42,493 nt of DNA from an uncultured bacterium. Its GTDB lineage: Bacteria; Cyanobacteriota; Vampirovibrionia; Gastranaerophilales; Gastranaerophilaceae. A program made the translations under genes and the position numbers. The notes beneath the pieces are model-generated. The model did not search any database. It had not been told where the DNA came from and was given only the letters and a program-made list of their open reading frames with translations. Of this stretch, positions 1 to 6,813 are shown piece by piece. The stretch spans positions 1 through 42,493 of the forward strand of contig CASFGU010000033.1 of assembly GCA_949294395.1 (NCBI GenBank). The letters run 5' to 3'. Positions within the stretch are counted from its first letter, which is position 1; each line of letters opens with the position of its first letter.

Positions 1-19
1 ACCCTTAATCCCTCTCCCA

Positions 20-715
20 GTGGAAGAGGGAAATAGAGCATGCTACTCTCAAAACAAAGAGATTCTGAACAGTGGCAACTCATGTGAGCCTCAACGATTA
101 ATGTTTCAGAATGACATATCAAAAGATGAACCTTTCAACCCTTCAACTTTTCACCCGTTCAACTTCGCCGCGGTTCCCTTCCCCCCTCACTCTTCACCCT
201 TCACTTCCAGAAAGGCAGCTTTCACGTTGGCGGAGGTGCTTATCACTCTCGGGATTATCGGTATAGTAGCCGCGATGACGCTTCCTGCGCTTAGTGCAAA
301 ATATCAAAAAAAGATAACCGTCACACGTTTAAAGCGGACATATACGCTTCTAAGTCAGGCAATAGCGTTATCAGAAGCGCAATACGGAGATGTGTCAGGG
401 TGGGATTTTACAAACAAAAGCGCGCTTAATATATTTGAAGAATATGGAATAATAGATAATATAAAAAAGATAAAGGAAGAACAGTTTCCGCGTAACGGAA
501 GTAACGGAATAACCTATAAAGAACTGTCCGGAAAAGCTGAAAACATGCTTTCAATGATGGGAAACGGCCCGGGGTCAAAATATTTTGTTCTCCCTGACGG
601 TACTCAGTTGTTTTTAACAAAGAAGTCTTATGATAGGGGTATTATAGTCGATATTAACGGCTTTTCTCCTCCCAACCAGTTTGGTAAGGATTTGTTTGCT
701 TTACAATTTAATTAG
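20..715 (+). CDS. Prepilin-like protein, truncated by an in-frame TAG
   Basis: Type IV pilin / type II secretion pseudopilin-like protein. The class-III signal is AAFTLAEVLITLG at about residues 65-77, with Glu at +5 of the mature protein, followed by one hydrophobic N-terminal helix ending in ALSAKYQKK. The reading frame is open from position 20, but the first 60 or so residues are translated repeat sequence with low-complexity Phe/Pro, so the true start is uncertain. The only upstream in-frame ATGs are at 20 and 101, neither with a convincing ribosome site. The frame ends at TAG 713-715 after GKDLFALQFN, exactly where the sister protein (38273-38999) continues as GKDVFIIEL. The next 65 codons continue in the same frame and encode the expected C-terminus. 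Likely a nonsense-mutated gene; transcription may still occur. Family assignment is firm, function in this organism unknown. Confidence 0.7.
   Translation: MEEGNRACYSQNKEILNSGNSCEPQRLMFQNDISKDEPFNPSTFHPFNFAAVPFPPHSSPFTSRKAAFTLAEVLITLGIIGIVAAMTLPALSAKYQKKITVTRLKRTYTLLSQAIALSEAQYGDVSGWDFTNKSALNIFEEYGIIDNIKKIKEEQFPRNGSNGITYKELSGKAENMLSMMGNGPGSKYFVLPDGTQLFLTKKSYDRGIIVDINGFSPPNQFGKDLFALQFN
131..209. repeat. Dispersed C/T-rich repeat, copy 1
   Basis: A C- and T-rich tract built from TTCAACTTTTCAcCCGTTCAAC followed by CTTCACCCTTCACTT. The reverse complement of 37282-37380 carries the same two blocks in the same order (TTCAACTTTTCATCCGTTCAA, then CTCACCCTTCACTT) with a variable spacer between. The copy here runs in frame straight into the prepilin leader of the gene at 20-715. 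I infer a dispersed intergenic repeat family; copy number in the genome cannot be seen from one window. Confidence 0.6.
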
Positions 716-910
716 GCGCATAGATTGTTTTTCTGGGGACAATATTCTAACGGCGAATGCACATTTAAAAACGAACCTAACTCTGACAGAAACGTATTGA
801 AGAATAGCAGCTGTTATGGGTACGCCTGTAATAAGCAAAGCCGCGGAATGTGGTGCGGAGCTTTAATAATGGTAGACGGCTGGGAAATAAAGGACGACTA
901 CCCGTGGTAG
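716..910 (+). pseudogene. C-terminal remnant of the interrupted prepilin-like gene
   Basis: In the same frame as the upstream gene and separated from it only by the TAG at 713-715. It contains two cysteine-bearing segments (SNGECTF, SSCYGYAC), MWCGALIMVDGW, and the family ending KDDYPW. The other two prepilin-like proteins in this window end PDDYPYKF and PDDYPW, each after a Gly-Trp a few residues before, so this is plainly the lost C-terminus of the same protein. A TTG at 725 could in principle restart translation but has no visible ribosome binding site. Confidence 0.7.
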
Positions 911-1007
911 AGTGTCATCGTTCAAAAAACTGTCGGGCGTGCAAAAAACGAAAATTCGTTAAAAATAAACGAACCTTGTTGCAAAATCTAAAGCCGTACT
1001 GAGCAAC

Positions 1008-1040
1008 AAAAAATCCTTCCGTTTTCAGGAAGGATTTTTT
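1008..1040. terminator. Bidirectional terminator
   Basis: A 13-bp perfect inverted repeat (1008-1020 with 1028-1040), core AATCCTTCC/GGAAGGATT, around a 7-nt loop. There is a T run on the plus side and an A run before the stem that gives a T run on the minus strand. It lies between converging units: the prepilin-like gene (plus) and the fprA operon (minus). Confidence 0.85.
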
Positions 1041-1053
1041 ATATACATGGTTA

Positions 1054-1269
1054 TTATTTTTTTGTAGATTTTTCAAACTTGTCACCGCTGCTTATTGCTG
1101 CAGTGTCAGTCTTTTTGTTTGCTGTAAATGTGTCCTGTTCTAATGTTTTGCTGTTCACCGCATTTTCATTTTTCTGCGGAGTTTTCTTTACTCTGGAAGC
1201 TTCTCCAACAACTTTTTTTGAGCTGCTGAACTGTGTAATTCCCAAATTTTTCATTAGACCACTAATCAT
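1054..1269 (-). CDS. Small hypothetical protein downstream of fprA
   Basis: 71 residues, polar, rich in Lys, Ser and Thr, with no membrane segment, signal peptide or cysteine. I do not recognise a family. The start at 1269 is preceded by a strong purine-rich site (AAAGGGGGG, four bases from the ATG), which supports translation. The gene begins 18 bases after the fprA stop on the same strand and ends just before a terminator, so it is probably the last gene of the rbr-fprA transcript. The low-complexity, probably disordered composition resembles the other small proteins at 3790 and 41692. Any link to oxidative stress rests only on position. Confidence 0.6.
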   Translation of the reverse strand: MISGLMKNLGITQFSSSKKVVGEASRVKKTPQKNENAVNSKTLEQDTFTANKKTDTAAISSGDKFEKSTKK

Positions 1270-1287
1270 TTTCCCCCCTTTGTTTTA

Positions 1288-2472
1288 CTACACCAAATTC
1301 ACTGATTTATGTTTTTCATAAATAGTTTCAGCCATAATGTCAAGTTTTTCAAAATCTTCAGCCTCAGGTTTGCCTTTAATTAAAAGCGGTTCTATCATCT
1401 CAAGTTTTAGACCTGAAAGCATTTCTCCGAGTTTACCTGTAAGATTTCCGCCCCATCCGTAAGAGCCTACGATAGACGCAAATCTAGTTTTAGGTCTCAA
1501 AAGATTTGCAAGGTAAGCAACATTTGCAGCCATAGGATGAGGCCCTGCAAGAACCATTGAACAACCCATTACAAGAGTTGTTGCATCTACAAGCCCCATT
1601 GCAAGATCGCCCAAATCCCCTGTCACAATATCAAAAACCTGAGTATCGATACCTTTTGCTGCTAGTTTTTTTGCAAGGTATTCAATCATTTCTTCTGTAC
1701 TTTTATACATTGAAACATACGGCAGCAGTACTAAATTTTTCCCCTCATCCGCACTCCAGTCTGCGTATAAATCAAGAATGAAATCCGGATTTTTATATAT
1801 AGGGCCGTGGCTTGGCAAAATCATTTCAGGTTTCATATCATGAATCATTTTTGTATATTTTTTGCACATAGTTCTGAACGGCATCATTATTTCAGCGTAA
1901 TATCTTTTTGCACTGTGTTCAATAGTACAGTTGTCCGGTGAATACAGATTGTCGAATGTGTAATGTGCGCCTAAAAAATCGCAGGTACAAAGAAGATTAT
2001 CTTCCACAATATGAGTAAACATTGTATCCGGCCAGTGAACACCAGGTGCTATAATGAATTTTAAAGTTTTATCTCCGAGAGAAAGTTCTTCTCCGTCTGT
2101 GATAACTTTAATTTTAGCTTCGTCAACGTGAAGCATTTCAATAATATTATCTTTGCATTTCGCATTAGTTACAACGATTGCATCGGGATACTTTGCAAGC
2201 AGTTTCGGAATACTTCCTGAGTGATCCTGTTCGCCATGGTTTGCTATGATATAATCCACTTTAGTAACATTGTTTTCATCTAAATTTTTTACATATTCAT
2301 CAGATTTTGGCGGGTACATAGTGTCAATAATAGCAATTTTTTCACTGCCTTTTACAAGATAAGAGTTATAGCTTGTACCGTGTTCCAGCGGTATAAGTTC
2401 ATCAAAAATCCTTCTTTCTCGGTCATTAAGTCCGCAGTAAAATATGTTATTTTTTATTTCCTGAAATTTCAT
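1288..2472 (-). CDS. fprA: Flavodiiron protein (A-type flavoprotein), O2/NO reductase
   Basis: 394 residues, the usual length of two-domain flavodiiron proteins. It has an N-terminal metallo-beta-lactamase-like diiron domain (about 1-250) and a C-terminal flavodoxin domain (about 255-394). The diiron ligands are all present: H79-x-E81-x-D83-H84 in NHGEQDHSG, H146 in GVHWPDT, D165 in CDFLGAH, and a His in LPSHGPIY near 226. The family reduces O2 to water (and/or NO to N2O) in the cytoplasm of anaerobes, with electrons from rubredoxin. It lies 18 bases after rubrerythrin, with AAGGAG before the ATG, so the two are co-transcribed; rubredoxin and PerR lie just upstream. No C-terminal rubredoxin fusion is present, so the separate rubredoxin at 3123-3260 is the likely electron donor. 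Confidence 0.95.
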   Translation of the reverse strand: MKFQEIKNNIFYCGLNDRERRIFDELIPLEHGTSYNSYLVKGSEKIAIIDTMYPPKSDEYVKNLDENNVTKVDYIIANHGEQDHSGSIPKLLAKYPDAIVVTNAKCKDNIIEMLHVDEAKIKVITDGEELSLGDKTLKFIIAPGVHWPDTMFTHIVEDNLLCTCDFLGAHYTFDNLYSPDNCTIEHSAKRYYAEIMMPFRTMCKKYTKMIHDMKPEMILPSHGPIYKNPDFILDLYADWSADEGKNLVLLPYVSMYKSTEEMIEYLAKKLAAKGIDTQVFDIVTGDLGDLAMGLVDATTLVMGCSMVLAGPHPMAANVAYLANLLRPKTRFASIVGSYGWGGNLTGKLGEMLSGLKLEMIEPLLIKGKPEAEDFEKLDIMAETIYEKHKSVNLV

Positions 2473-2490
2473 TTATTTCTCCTTGTATAT

Positions 2491-3039
2491 TTATAGGTTA
2501 ACGGGGTTTTGCTTAAAAAAGAAAGTTTCATCGTGTTTGCAGAGCGGACAGAAATCGGGTCTGTCTTTCTGTATTATTACAGCACCGCATGCGGAACACT
2601 GCCAGATAAAGTTACCGTGTTCATCAGGCTCAATATTTTCATTCTGCAGTGCTTCATAGATTTTTTTAAACTTGCCGATATGCTCTTTTTCAATACCAGC
2701 AACAAGTTCAAACAGCCCGGCGAGGTGTTCAAATCCTTCCTTTCTGGCAGTTTCAGCGTATTCCGGATAAAAAGATGCGCCGGCTTCTTCTTCAAGTTTC
2801 ACAGCTTCTTTAATATTATCGATTGTTTTAGGATATGTACCTTCATTAAGCCATCTGAACCAGATCTTAGCATGCTCTTTTTCATTGCTTGCAATTTCTT
2901 CAAACTGGTTATGAATAAAGTCAAGCCCTTCTGCTTTCGCAAGGGCCGCAAATAAAGAATATTTATAAGCTTCAACGGCTTCTTCCGCAAAAGCTTTCAG
3001 AAGATTTTTTTCAGTTTCGCTGCCTTTAAATTCTGTCAC
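2491..3039 (-). CDS. rbr: Rubrerythrin
   Basis: Peroxide-scavenging non-haem iron protein. The N-terminal four-helix diiron domain carries the ligand motifs AEEAVEAY, NEKEHAKIW, EYAETARKEG and IEKEH. The C-terminal rubredoxin-like Fe(SCys)4 domain shows CSACG and CPLCKH. I place the start at a GTG at 3039 (V-T-E-F), giving 182 residues, because AAGGAG sits six bases before it. The longer frame to 3093 adds 18 residues with no ribosome site. It reduces H2O2 to water using electrons from rubredoxin. It is followed after 18 bases by fprA and preceded by the rubredoxin terminator, so it likely has its own promoter. Confidence 0.95.
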   Translation of the reverse strand: MTEFKGSETEKNLLKAFAEEAVEAYKYSLFAALAKAEGLDFIHNQFEEIASNEKEHAKIWFRWLNEGTYPKTIDNIKEAVKLEEEAGASFYPEYAETARKEGFEHLAGLFELVAGIEKEHIGKFKKIYEALQNENIEPDEHGNFIWQCSACGAVIIQKDRPDFCPLCKHDETFFFKQNPVNL

Positions 3040-3055
3040 ATCCCGCTCCTTATAT

Positions 3056-3074
3056 TGACAATAATATATTATCA
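3056..3074. promoter_or_regulatory. Possible PerR-type operator before rubrerythrin
   Basis: An AT palindrome (perfect ATAATATATTAT core at 3061-3072) with outer arms TGACAAT and ATTATCA, just upstream of the rubrerythrin ribosome site. It resembles PerR/Fur boxes in composition but is not a clean 7-1-7. A possible minus-strand promoter (TTGCAA-N16-TAATAT) overlaps it. Suggestive only. Confidence 0.35.
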
Positions 3075-3076
3075 TA

Positions 3077-3112
3077 AAAAAGAGGCTTTGCAAATCATGT
3101 AAAGCCTCTTTA
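3077..3112 (-). terminator. Terminator of the perR-rubredoxin unit
   Basis: Inverted repeat AAAGAGGCTTT ... AAAGCCTCTTT with an 11-nt loop, followed on the minus strand by a run of T. It separates the rubredoxin gene from rubrerythrin, implying rubrerythrin and fprA have a separate promoter or depend on read-through. Confidence 0.8.
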
Positions 3113-3122
3113 AAATCAGGTG

Positions 3123-3260
3123 TTATTCTTCTTCAAACTGGTCTTTGCCGACACCGCAGAGAGGGCATACGTAGTCATCCGGCAAATCTTCAAATGCTAC
3201 GTTATCGTGTTCTGCAGGGTCATATTCATAACCGCAAACTGTGCATACAAATTTTTTCAT
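3123..3260 (-). CDS. Rubredoxin
   Basis: A 45-residue protein. It begins [17 protein letters not shown] and ends with [18 protein letters not shown]; the two CxxC(P/T)xCG knuckles are those of rubredoxin and bind one iron through four cysteines. Length is at the short end of the family, with one of the loops shortened. AAAGGAG lies eight bases before the ATG. It starts 11 bases after the perR stop on the same strand, so the two form an operon, and a terminator follows. It is the natural electron carrier to FprA and rubrerythrin encoded immediately downstream. Confidence 0.95.
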   Translation of the reverse strand: MKKFVCTVCGYEYDPAEHDNVAFEDLPDDYVCPLCGVGKDQFEEE

Positions 3261-3271
3261 AATTTTCTCCT

Positions 3272-3670
3272 TTACTGTTTTAATTCAGCCTCCGCTGAGG
3301 CTTTACACTCGCTGCAAATTCCGTGGAACACAATGTCGTGCCCGAGGACTTTGAAATCAGTTTCTTCTTCTGCACGCCGGACAAGTTCGGGTGCTATATC
3401 CGAATTTATATCGTAAATTTTTTTGCAATTGTCGCATATAAAATGATAATGTGCATGCGTATTATGGTCATAATGCGAGGATGGTTCAAGTCCGTCAATT
3501 TTTTTTATAATCCCGTGTTCTGCCAGCTGGTTTAAATTTCTGTAAAGTGTAGCAAGACTTATTTTAAAATTTTCTTTTTGAAGTATTGAATAAAGATATT
3601 CTGCGGTCGGATGCACCGCATTTGACTTTAAAGTATCAAGAATTATTTCACGCTGTCTGGAATAGTTCAT
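3272..3670 (-). CDS. perR: Fur-family peroxide regulator (PerR-like)
   Basis: 132 residues from the ATG at 3670 ([11 protein letters not shown]). The longer frame from 3700 overlaps the putative operator and is less likely. The N-terminal winged helix has the recognition helix SLATLYRNL. The C-terminal dimerisation and metal domain has [17 protein letters not shown] and CSECK, i.e. the CxxC pairs of the structural zinc site. The residue after KIY is Asp, as in PerR, where Fur usually has Glu, which favours PerR, but this single-residue distinction is not proof. It likely represses itself and the rubredoxin/rubrerythrin/fprA genes until peroxide oxidises it. Autoregulation is supported by the operator at 3685-3699. 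Confidence 0.88.
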   Translation of the reverse strand: MNYSRQREIILDTLKSNAVHPTAEYLYSILQKENFKISLATLYRNLNQLAEHGIIKKIDGLEPSSHYDHNTHAHYHFICDNCKKIYDINSDIAPELVRRAEEETDFKVLGHDIVFHGICSECKASAEAELKQ

Positions 3671-3684
3671 TAAATATCTCAATT

Positions 3685-3699
3685 TGATAATAATTCTCA
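3685..3699. promoter_or_regulatory. Fur/PerR 7-1-7 operator before perR
   Basis: On the minus strand TGAGAAT-T-ATTATCA: two 7-base arms around one base, six of seven positions symmetric, matching the TGATAAT-N-ATTATCA form of Fur-family boxes. A -10 hexamer TATAAT on the minus strand lies at 3706-3711, so transcription would start inside the box, as expected for direct repression. Confidence 0.75.
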
Positions 3700-3789
3700 T
3701 TTTATATTATAAGCTTAGAAAAGTCAATAGTTTTCTAAAGTTTCATTATTCGGGGGCAATTTTATGGTATGATTTGTTTTTAAATAGAT

Positions 3790-4068
3790 ATGGTGAGTGT
3801 TCCAAACAGCAGTGTGAATGTCAATATGAAAAATCCTGACCTTAGAATCGGGGTTTTAACTCCGCCGGACAAGCATTACAAGCCCGTGCTTTATTCTGAT
3901 GCGGAAGCCTCTGCAAAATTTAAGGCAATGAATAATGATATTTATACAAAGCAGAAAAAACTTGATTTTGAAGATACAAAAGACACACCGAAATCCGTAA
4001 AATTTATAGGCGCAGCTGGTGCGGTTGCAGCTCTTGGGCTTGCTGTAAAAAGTTTTATTAAGAAGTAG
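3790..4068 (+). CDS. Small hypothetical protein with C-terminal hydrophobic segment
   Basis: 92 residues; no recognised family. The first 65 residues are polar. The last 25 contain a Gly/Ala-rich hydrophobic stretch (FIGAAGAVAALGLAVKSF) followed by IKK, consistent with a tail anchor. There is no Shine-Dalgarno sequence. An extended -10 (TGGTATGAT, 3765-3773) lies so close that the mRNA leader would be only about ten bases, so the transcript may be nearly leaderless. It is divergent from perR. The frame is closed by TAG and no terminator hairpin follows before ssb. Confidence 0.55.
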   Translation: MVSVPNSSVNVNMKNPDLRIGVLTPPDKHYKPVLYSDAEASAKFKAMNNDIYTKQKKLDFEDTKDTPKSVKFIGAAGAVAALGLAVKSFIKK

Positions 4069-4251
4069 GGGCAGGTCTATCGGGTATAATTTATATATTT
4101 ACATTTCGTGTACATTGTAATTTAACATTTCTTTAGAAAACTCTTTTTTTCATACCATGTTTTATTTTTAGTGTAAAATGTTATAAGAATTTATGTATGC
4201 TGTACGTAGACCCTTCGGGTGCCGGCAGATTTGAAAATGAAAGAGGTATTA

Positions 4252-4587
4252 ATGAATACAGTTGTACTCGTAGGCCGTGTAGGTCGTGATGCTGAAATAA
4301 AATACTTTGAATCCGGAAAGGTTAAGGCGAATTTTTCCGTTGCGGTTAACCGCTGGGATTCAAAAACAAAGTCGGAAGTCGCTGACTGGTTTAATATAGA
4401 TGTCTGGGATAAGCAGGCTGAATTTGCAGGCGAATATGTTAAAAAAGGTATTCAGGTTGCAGTGGATGGCAGAATTATGCAGAACCGCTGGACAGACCGG
4501 GCTACAGGCAATGAAAAAGAAAGTTTTCTTGTTGTTGCAAACAGTATAAGATTATTAGGTTCAAAAAGAGACGCTGAAGCATTATGA
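4252..4587 (+). CDS. ssb: Single-stranded DNA-binding protein
   Basis: 111 residues forming a single OB fold: MNTVVLVGRVGRDAEIKYF, then VANFSVAVNRW-type strands and the WFNIDVWDKQAEFAGEYVKKG and VDGRIMQNRW segments. I chose the ATG at 4252 because AAAGAGG precedes it and the fold begins there; the frame is open to 4219. The protein stops right after the OB fold and lacks the long Gly/Gln linker and acidic DDDIPF-like tip that recruits partner proteins in most bacteria. Some cyanobacterial SSBs are similarly short. Its stop overlaps the next start (ATGA), so it is translationally coupled to a sugar-acid kinase, an unusual neighbour. Confidence 0.9.
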   Translation: MNTVVLVGRVGRDAEIKYFESGKVKANFSVAVNRWDSKTKSEVADWFNIDVWDKQAEFAGEYVKKGIQVAVDGRIMQNRWTDRATGNEKESFLVVANSIRLLGSKRDAEAL

Positions 4588-5891
4588 TAATCAATTCTAC
4601 AACTGTTGCCGTTATTGCTGATGATTTGACCGGAGCAAATGATACTGCGCTCCAGTTTCATCTTAAAGGCGCCAATACCCAGATTTTACTGGATGAAAAT
4701 ATTGAACCGGTTAACCTGAAAAATACGCAGACCTGGGCTTTATCTACTGAATCCCGAAATATCAGCCCTGAGGATGCTTATGAGAAGGCTCAAGATGCAG
4801 CCAGATTTTTTCTTGAGAAAATTAATCCGGATTTCTTCTATAAAAAAATAGACTCTACCATCAGAGGAAATATTGCTGTTGAAACTCTTGCAATTCTTGA
4901 AACGCTCGGGTGGAACGCAGCGATTATAATACCTGCCTTTCCTGCAGAATCAAGGGTTACGGTTGGAGGTTACCATCTTCTGAAAGGGGTGCCTGTTGAA
5001 CGTACGGAAATGGCGCGGGATCCGCATTCTCCAATTTTTGAATCTCATCTTCCGACACTTTTAAGGTCGCAGCTTTCAGATGAAGATAAAGAACTTGTCG
5101 GTGCCATTGAGCTTTCTACTATTATGGAAGGCGCCGGCCCGATTTTGAGGGATTTGAATAATCTGGTTAAGTCCGGTAAAAAACTTATCCTGATGGATGC
5201 TGTGTCAACGGTTGATATTGAGCAGATTGTTCTTGCAATGGACAAATCCGAATACAAAATACTTCCGGCAGGAACGGCTGCTGCTGCAAAAGCTCTTGCC
5301 GATTTATGGTATTCTGATTTTAAAACAGAGCATATCACAAAAACTATTCCTGAACTTCCTAAACTTGTTGTTTCAGGAAGCGCTACTCAGATTACGGCAA
5401 ATCAGATTGAAAAACTTGAGGAGTCAGATGAGTTTGAAAATATACTTGTAATTAATCTTGATATGAAAACTGTTCTGGATGGGGTGAGCGATGAACTTGT
5501 TTCCCGTGTGGTAAACAATCTCGGGCAGAATAATGTCGTTGTTGTTCATACTTCAAATCTTGTTCGTGATTTTGACGGATTTTCAGAGGATTCTCTGAAC
5601 GCAGAGCTTACAAAGGCTAATCTTGCTAATGTAATAACAGATTTTCTTGCGGAGCTAACACAAAAAGTAGTTGCACAGAAAGAATTAATCCTAATTACCC
5701 TCGGCGGAGAAACTTCTTACAAATGCTGTTCCGCAATCGGCGCAACCCAGCTGCAGCTTATTGACGAAGTAGCGCCTGCAATTGCACTCGGTCTTGATCA
5801 CAATGCACGGTGGATTGTGACAAAATCCGGCAACCTCGGTAATGTTAATACGCTGATTGATATTTTGAAATATTTCGAGCACCATGAATAA
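4584..5891 (+). CDS. Four-carbon acid sugar kinase family protein (DUF1537)
   Basis: 435 residues, the full length of the DUF1537 kinase family (DtnK, DenK, OtnK). The N-terminal substrate domain begins VAVIADDLTGANDTALQF (residues 8-25), with KIDSTIRGN and PAFPAESRVTVGGYHLLKG further on. The C-terminal nucleotide-binding domain includes VVSGSATQITANQ and ITLGGETSYKCC. Characterised members phosphorylate D-threonate, D-erythronate or L-threonate at O4. Next to a PdxA-type dehydrogenase (8-bp overlap downstream), the pair matches the known two-step route from D-threonate or D-erythronate through the 4-phosphate to dihydroxyacetone phosphate. Substrate cannot be read from the sequence. No transporter or transcription regulator for a sugar acid adjoins. 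Confidence 0.88.
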   Translation: MIINSTTVAVIADDLTGANDTALQFHLKGANTQILLDENIEPVNLKNTQTWALSTESRNISPEDAYEKAQDAARFFLEKINPDFFYKKIDSTIRGNIAVETLAILETLGWNAAIIIPAFPAESRVTVGGYHLLKGVPVERTEMARDPHSPIFESHLPTLLRSQLSDEDKELVGAIELSTIMEGAGPILRDLNNLVKSGKKLILMDAVSTVDIEQIVLAMDKSEYKILPAGTAAAAKALADLWYSDFKTEHITKTIPELPKLVVSGSATQITANQIEKLEESDEFENILVINLDMKTVLDGVSDELVSRVVNNLGQNNVVVVHTSNLVRDFDGFSEDSLNAELTKANLANVITDFLAELTQKVVAQKELILITLGGETSYKCCSAIGATQLQLIDEVAPAIALGLDHNARWIVTKSGNLGNVNTLIDILKYFEHHE

Positions 5892-6813
5892 TTACGGCGG
5901 AAAAATTGCAATAACAACCGGAGATCCGAACGGTATAGGCGCAGAAATTACTATAAAAGCGCTTAATATGCTTGAGCTGCCGGAAGATAAAATTGTTCTT
6001 GTTTCAAATAAAAAAATAATTGATTTTTACGGGCGGCTTAAGCGAAATTATGAAATAGTAGAGGTTCCTTATGATGTTGAAATTCGCGCCGGTAAAATTA
6101 CGGAAGAAGCAGGAGAATTTTCGTTTCAATCGTTGAAAAAAGTATGCGAAATGAAACCGGAAGCAATTGTAACCGCACCTGTTGCCAAAAAGGCACTTCA
6201 TCTTGCAGGACATATTTTTAACGGTCAGACAGAGGTTTTGCAGAAATTTCTTTCTCATGACGGTCAGTTTGCGGAGATGCTTTTTGTCGCAGGAGATTTC
6301 AGGGTGCTGCTTTTGACACGGCACTGTGCGCTTAAGGAAATTAATATAACAAAAGAACTTGTTGAAGAAAAAGTTTTAAATTTGCAAAAATTTTTTAGGA
6401 CTTATTTCGGGATTGAAAATCCGAAATTTGCGCTCTGCGGCTTTAATCCGCATTCCGGCGAGGATGGTATTTTAGGGCGGGAAGAAATTGAAATTTTAAT
6501 TCCCGCAGTAAAAAATCTAAGAGCGCAGGGGGTAAATATTACGGAGCCGCTTCCTGCAGATACGCTGTTTGTAAAAGCCGGCAGAGCCTTTTTTAACCGG
6601 CAGCGCTGTCCGTATGACTGTTACATTGCAAATTACCATGATCAGGGGCTTATTCCGATAAAAACTGTCGCCGGTGATGAAACTGTTAATATGACAATCG
6701 GGCTAGATATAATAAGAACCTCTCCGGGGCATGGCACCGCATTTGATATTGCGGGCAAAAATATTGCTTCAGAAGCAGGCATGATTTCTGCGATAAAAGC
6801 TGTTTTACGCTAG
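5884..6813 (+). CDS. pdxA: PdxA/PdxA2 family 4-phosphate dehydrogenase
   Basis: 309 residues, slightly short for PdxA (about 330 in E. coli). It shows the family start ITTGDPNGIGAE (10-21), the three metal-binding histidines H147 (TRHCAL), H190 (FNPHSGEDG) and H252 (NYHDQG), and the C-terminal TSPGHGTAFDIAGK. The family oxidises and decarboxylates a 4-phospho-hydroxy acid with NAD. Two roles are possible: PdxA in pyridoxal phosphate synthesis (4-hydroxythreonine 4-phosphate), or PdxA2 acting on D-threonate or D-erythronate 4-phosphate. The overlap with a DUF1537 kinase favours PdxA2. No other pyridoxine gene is in the window. It ends tail-to-tail with, and overlaps by four bases, the prepilin-like gene on the other strand. 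Confidence 0.88.
   Translation: MNNYGGKIAITTGDPNGIGAEITIKALNMLELPEDKIVLVSNKKIIDFYGRLKRNYEIVEVPYDVEIRAGKITEEAGEFSFQSLKKVCEMKPEAIVTAPVAKKALHLAGHIFNGQTEVLQKFLSHDGQFAEMLFVAGDFRVLLLTRHCALKEINITKELVEEKVLNLQKFFRTYFGIENPKFALCGFNPHSGEDGILGREEIEILIPAVKNLRAQGVNITEPLPADTLFVKAGRAFFNRQRCPYDCYIANYHDQGLIPIKTVAGDETVNMTIGLDIIRTSPGHGTAFDIAGKNIASEAGMISAIKAVLR

Noticed and set aside
3729-4144. 12-bp inverted pair AGTTTTCTAAAG / CTTTAGAAAACT flanking the 92-residue gene
   Set aside because: AT-rich, 400 bases apart, no other sign of an insertion; likely coincidence.
4209-4219. Small hairpin ACCC-TTC-GGGT in the ssb leader
   Set aside because: A four-bp stem is expected by chance and has no T run or conserved surroundings.
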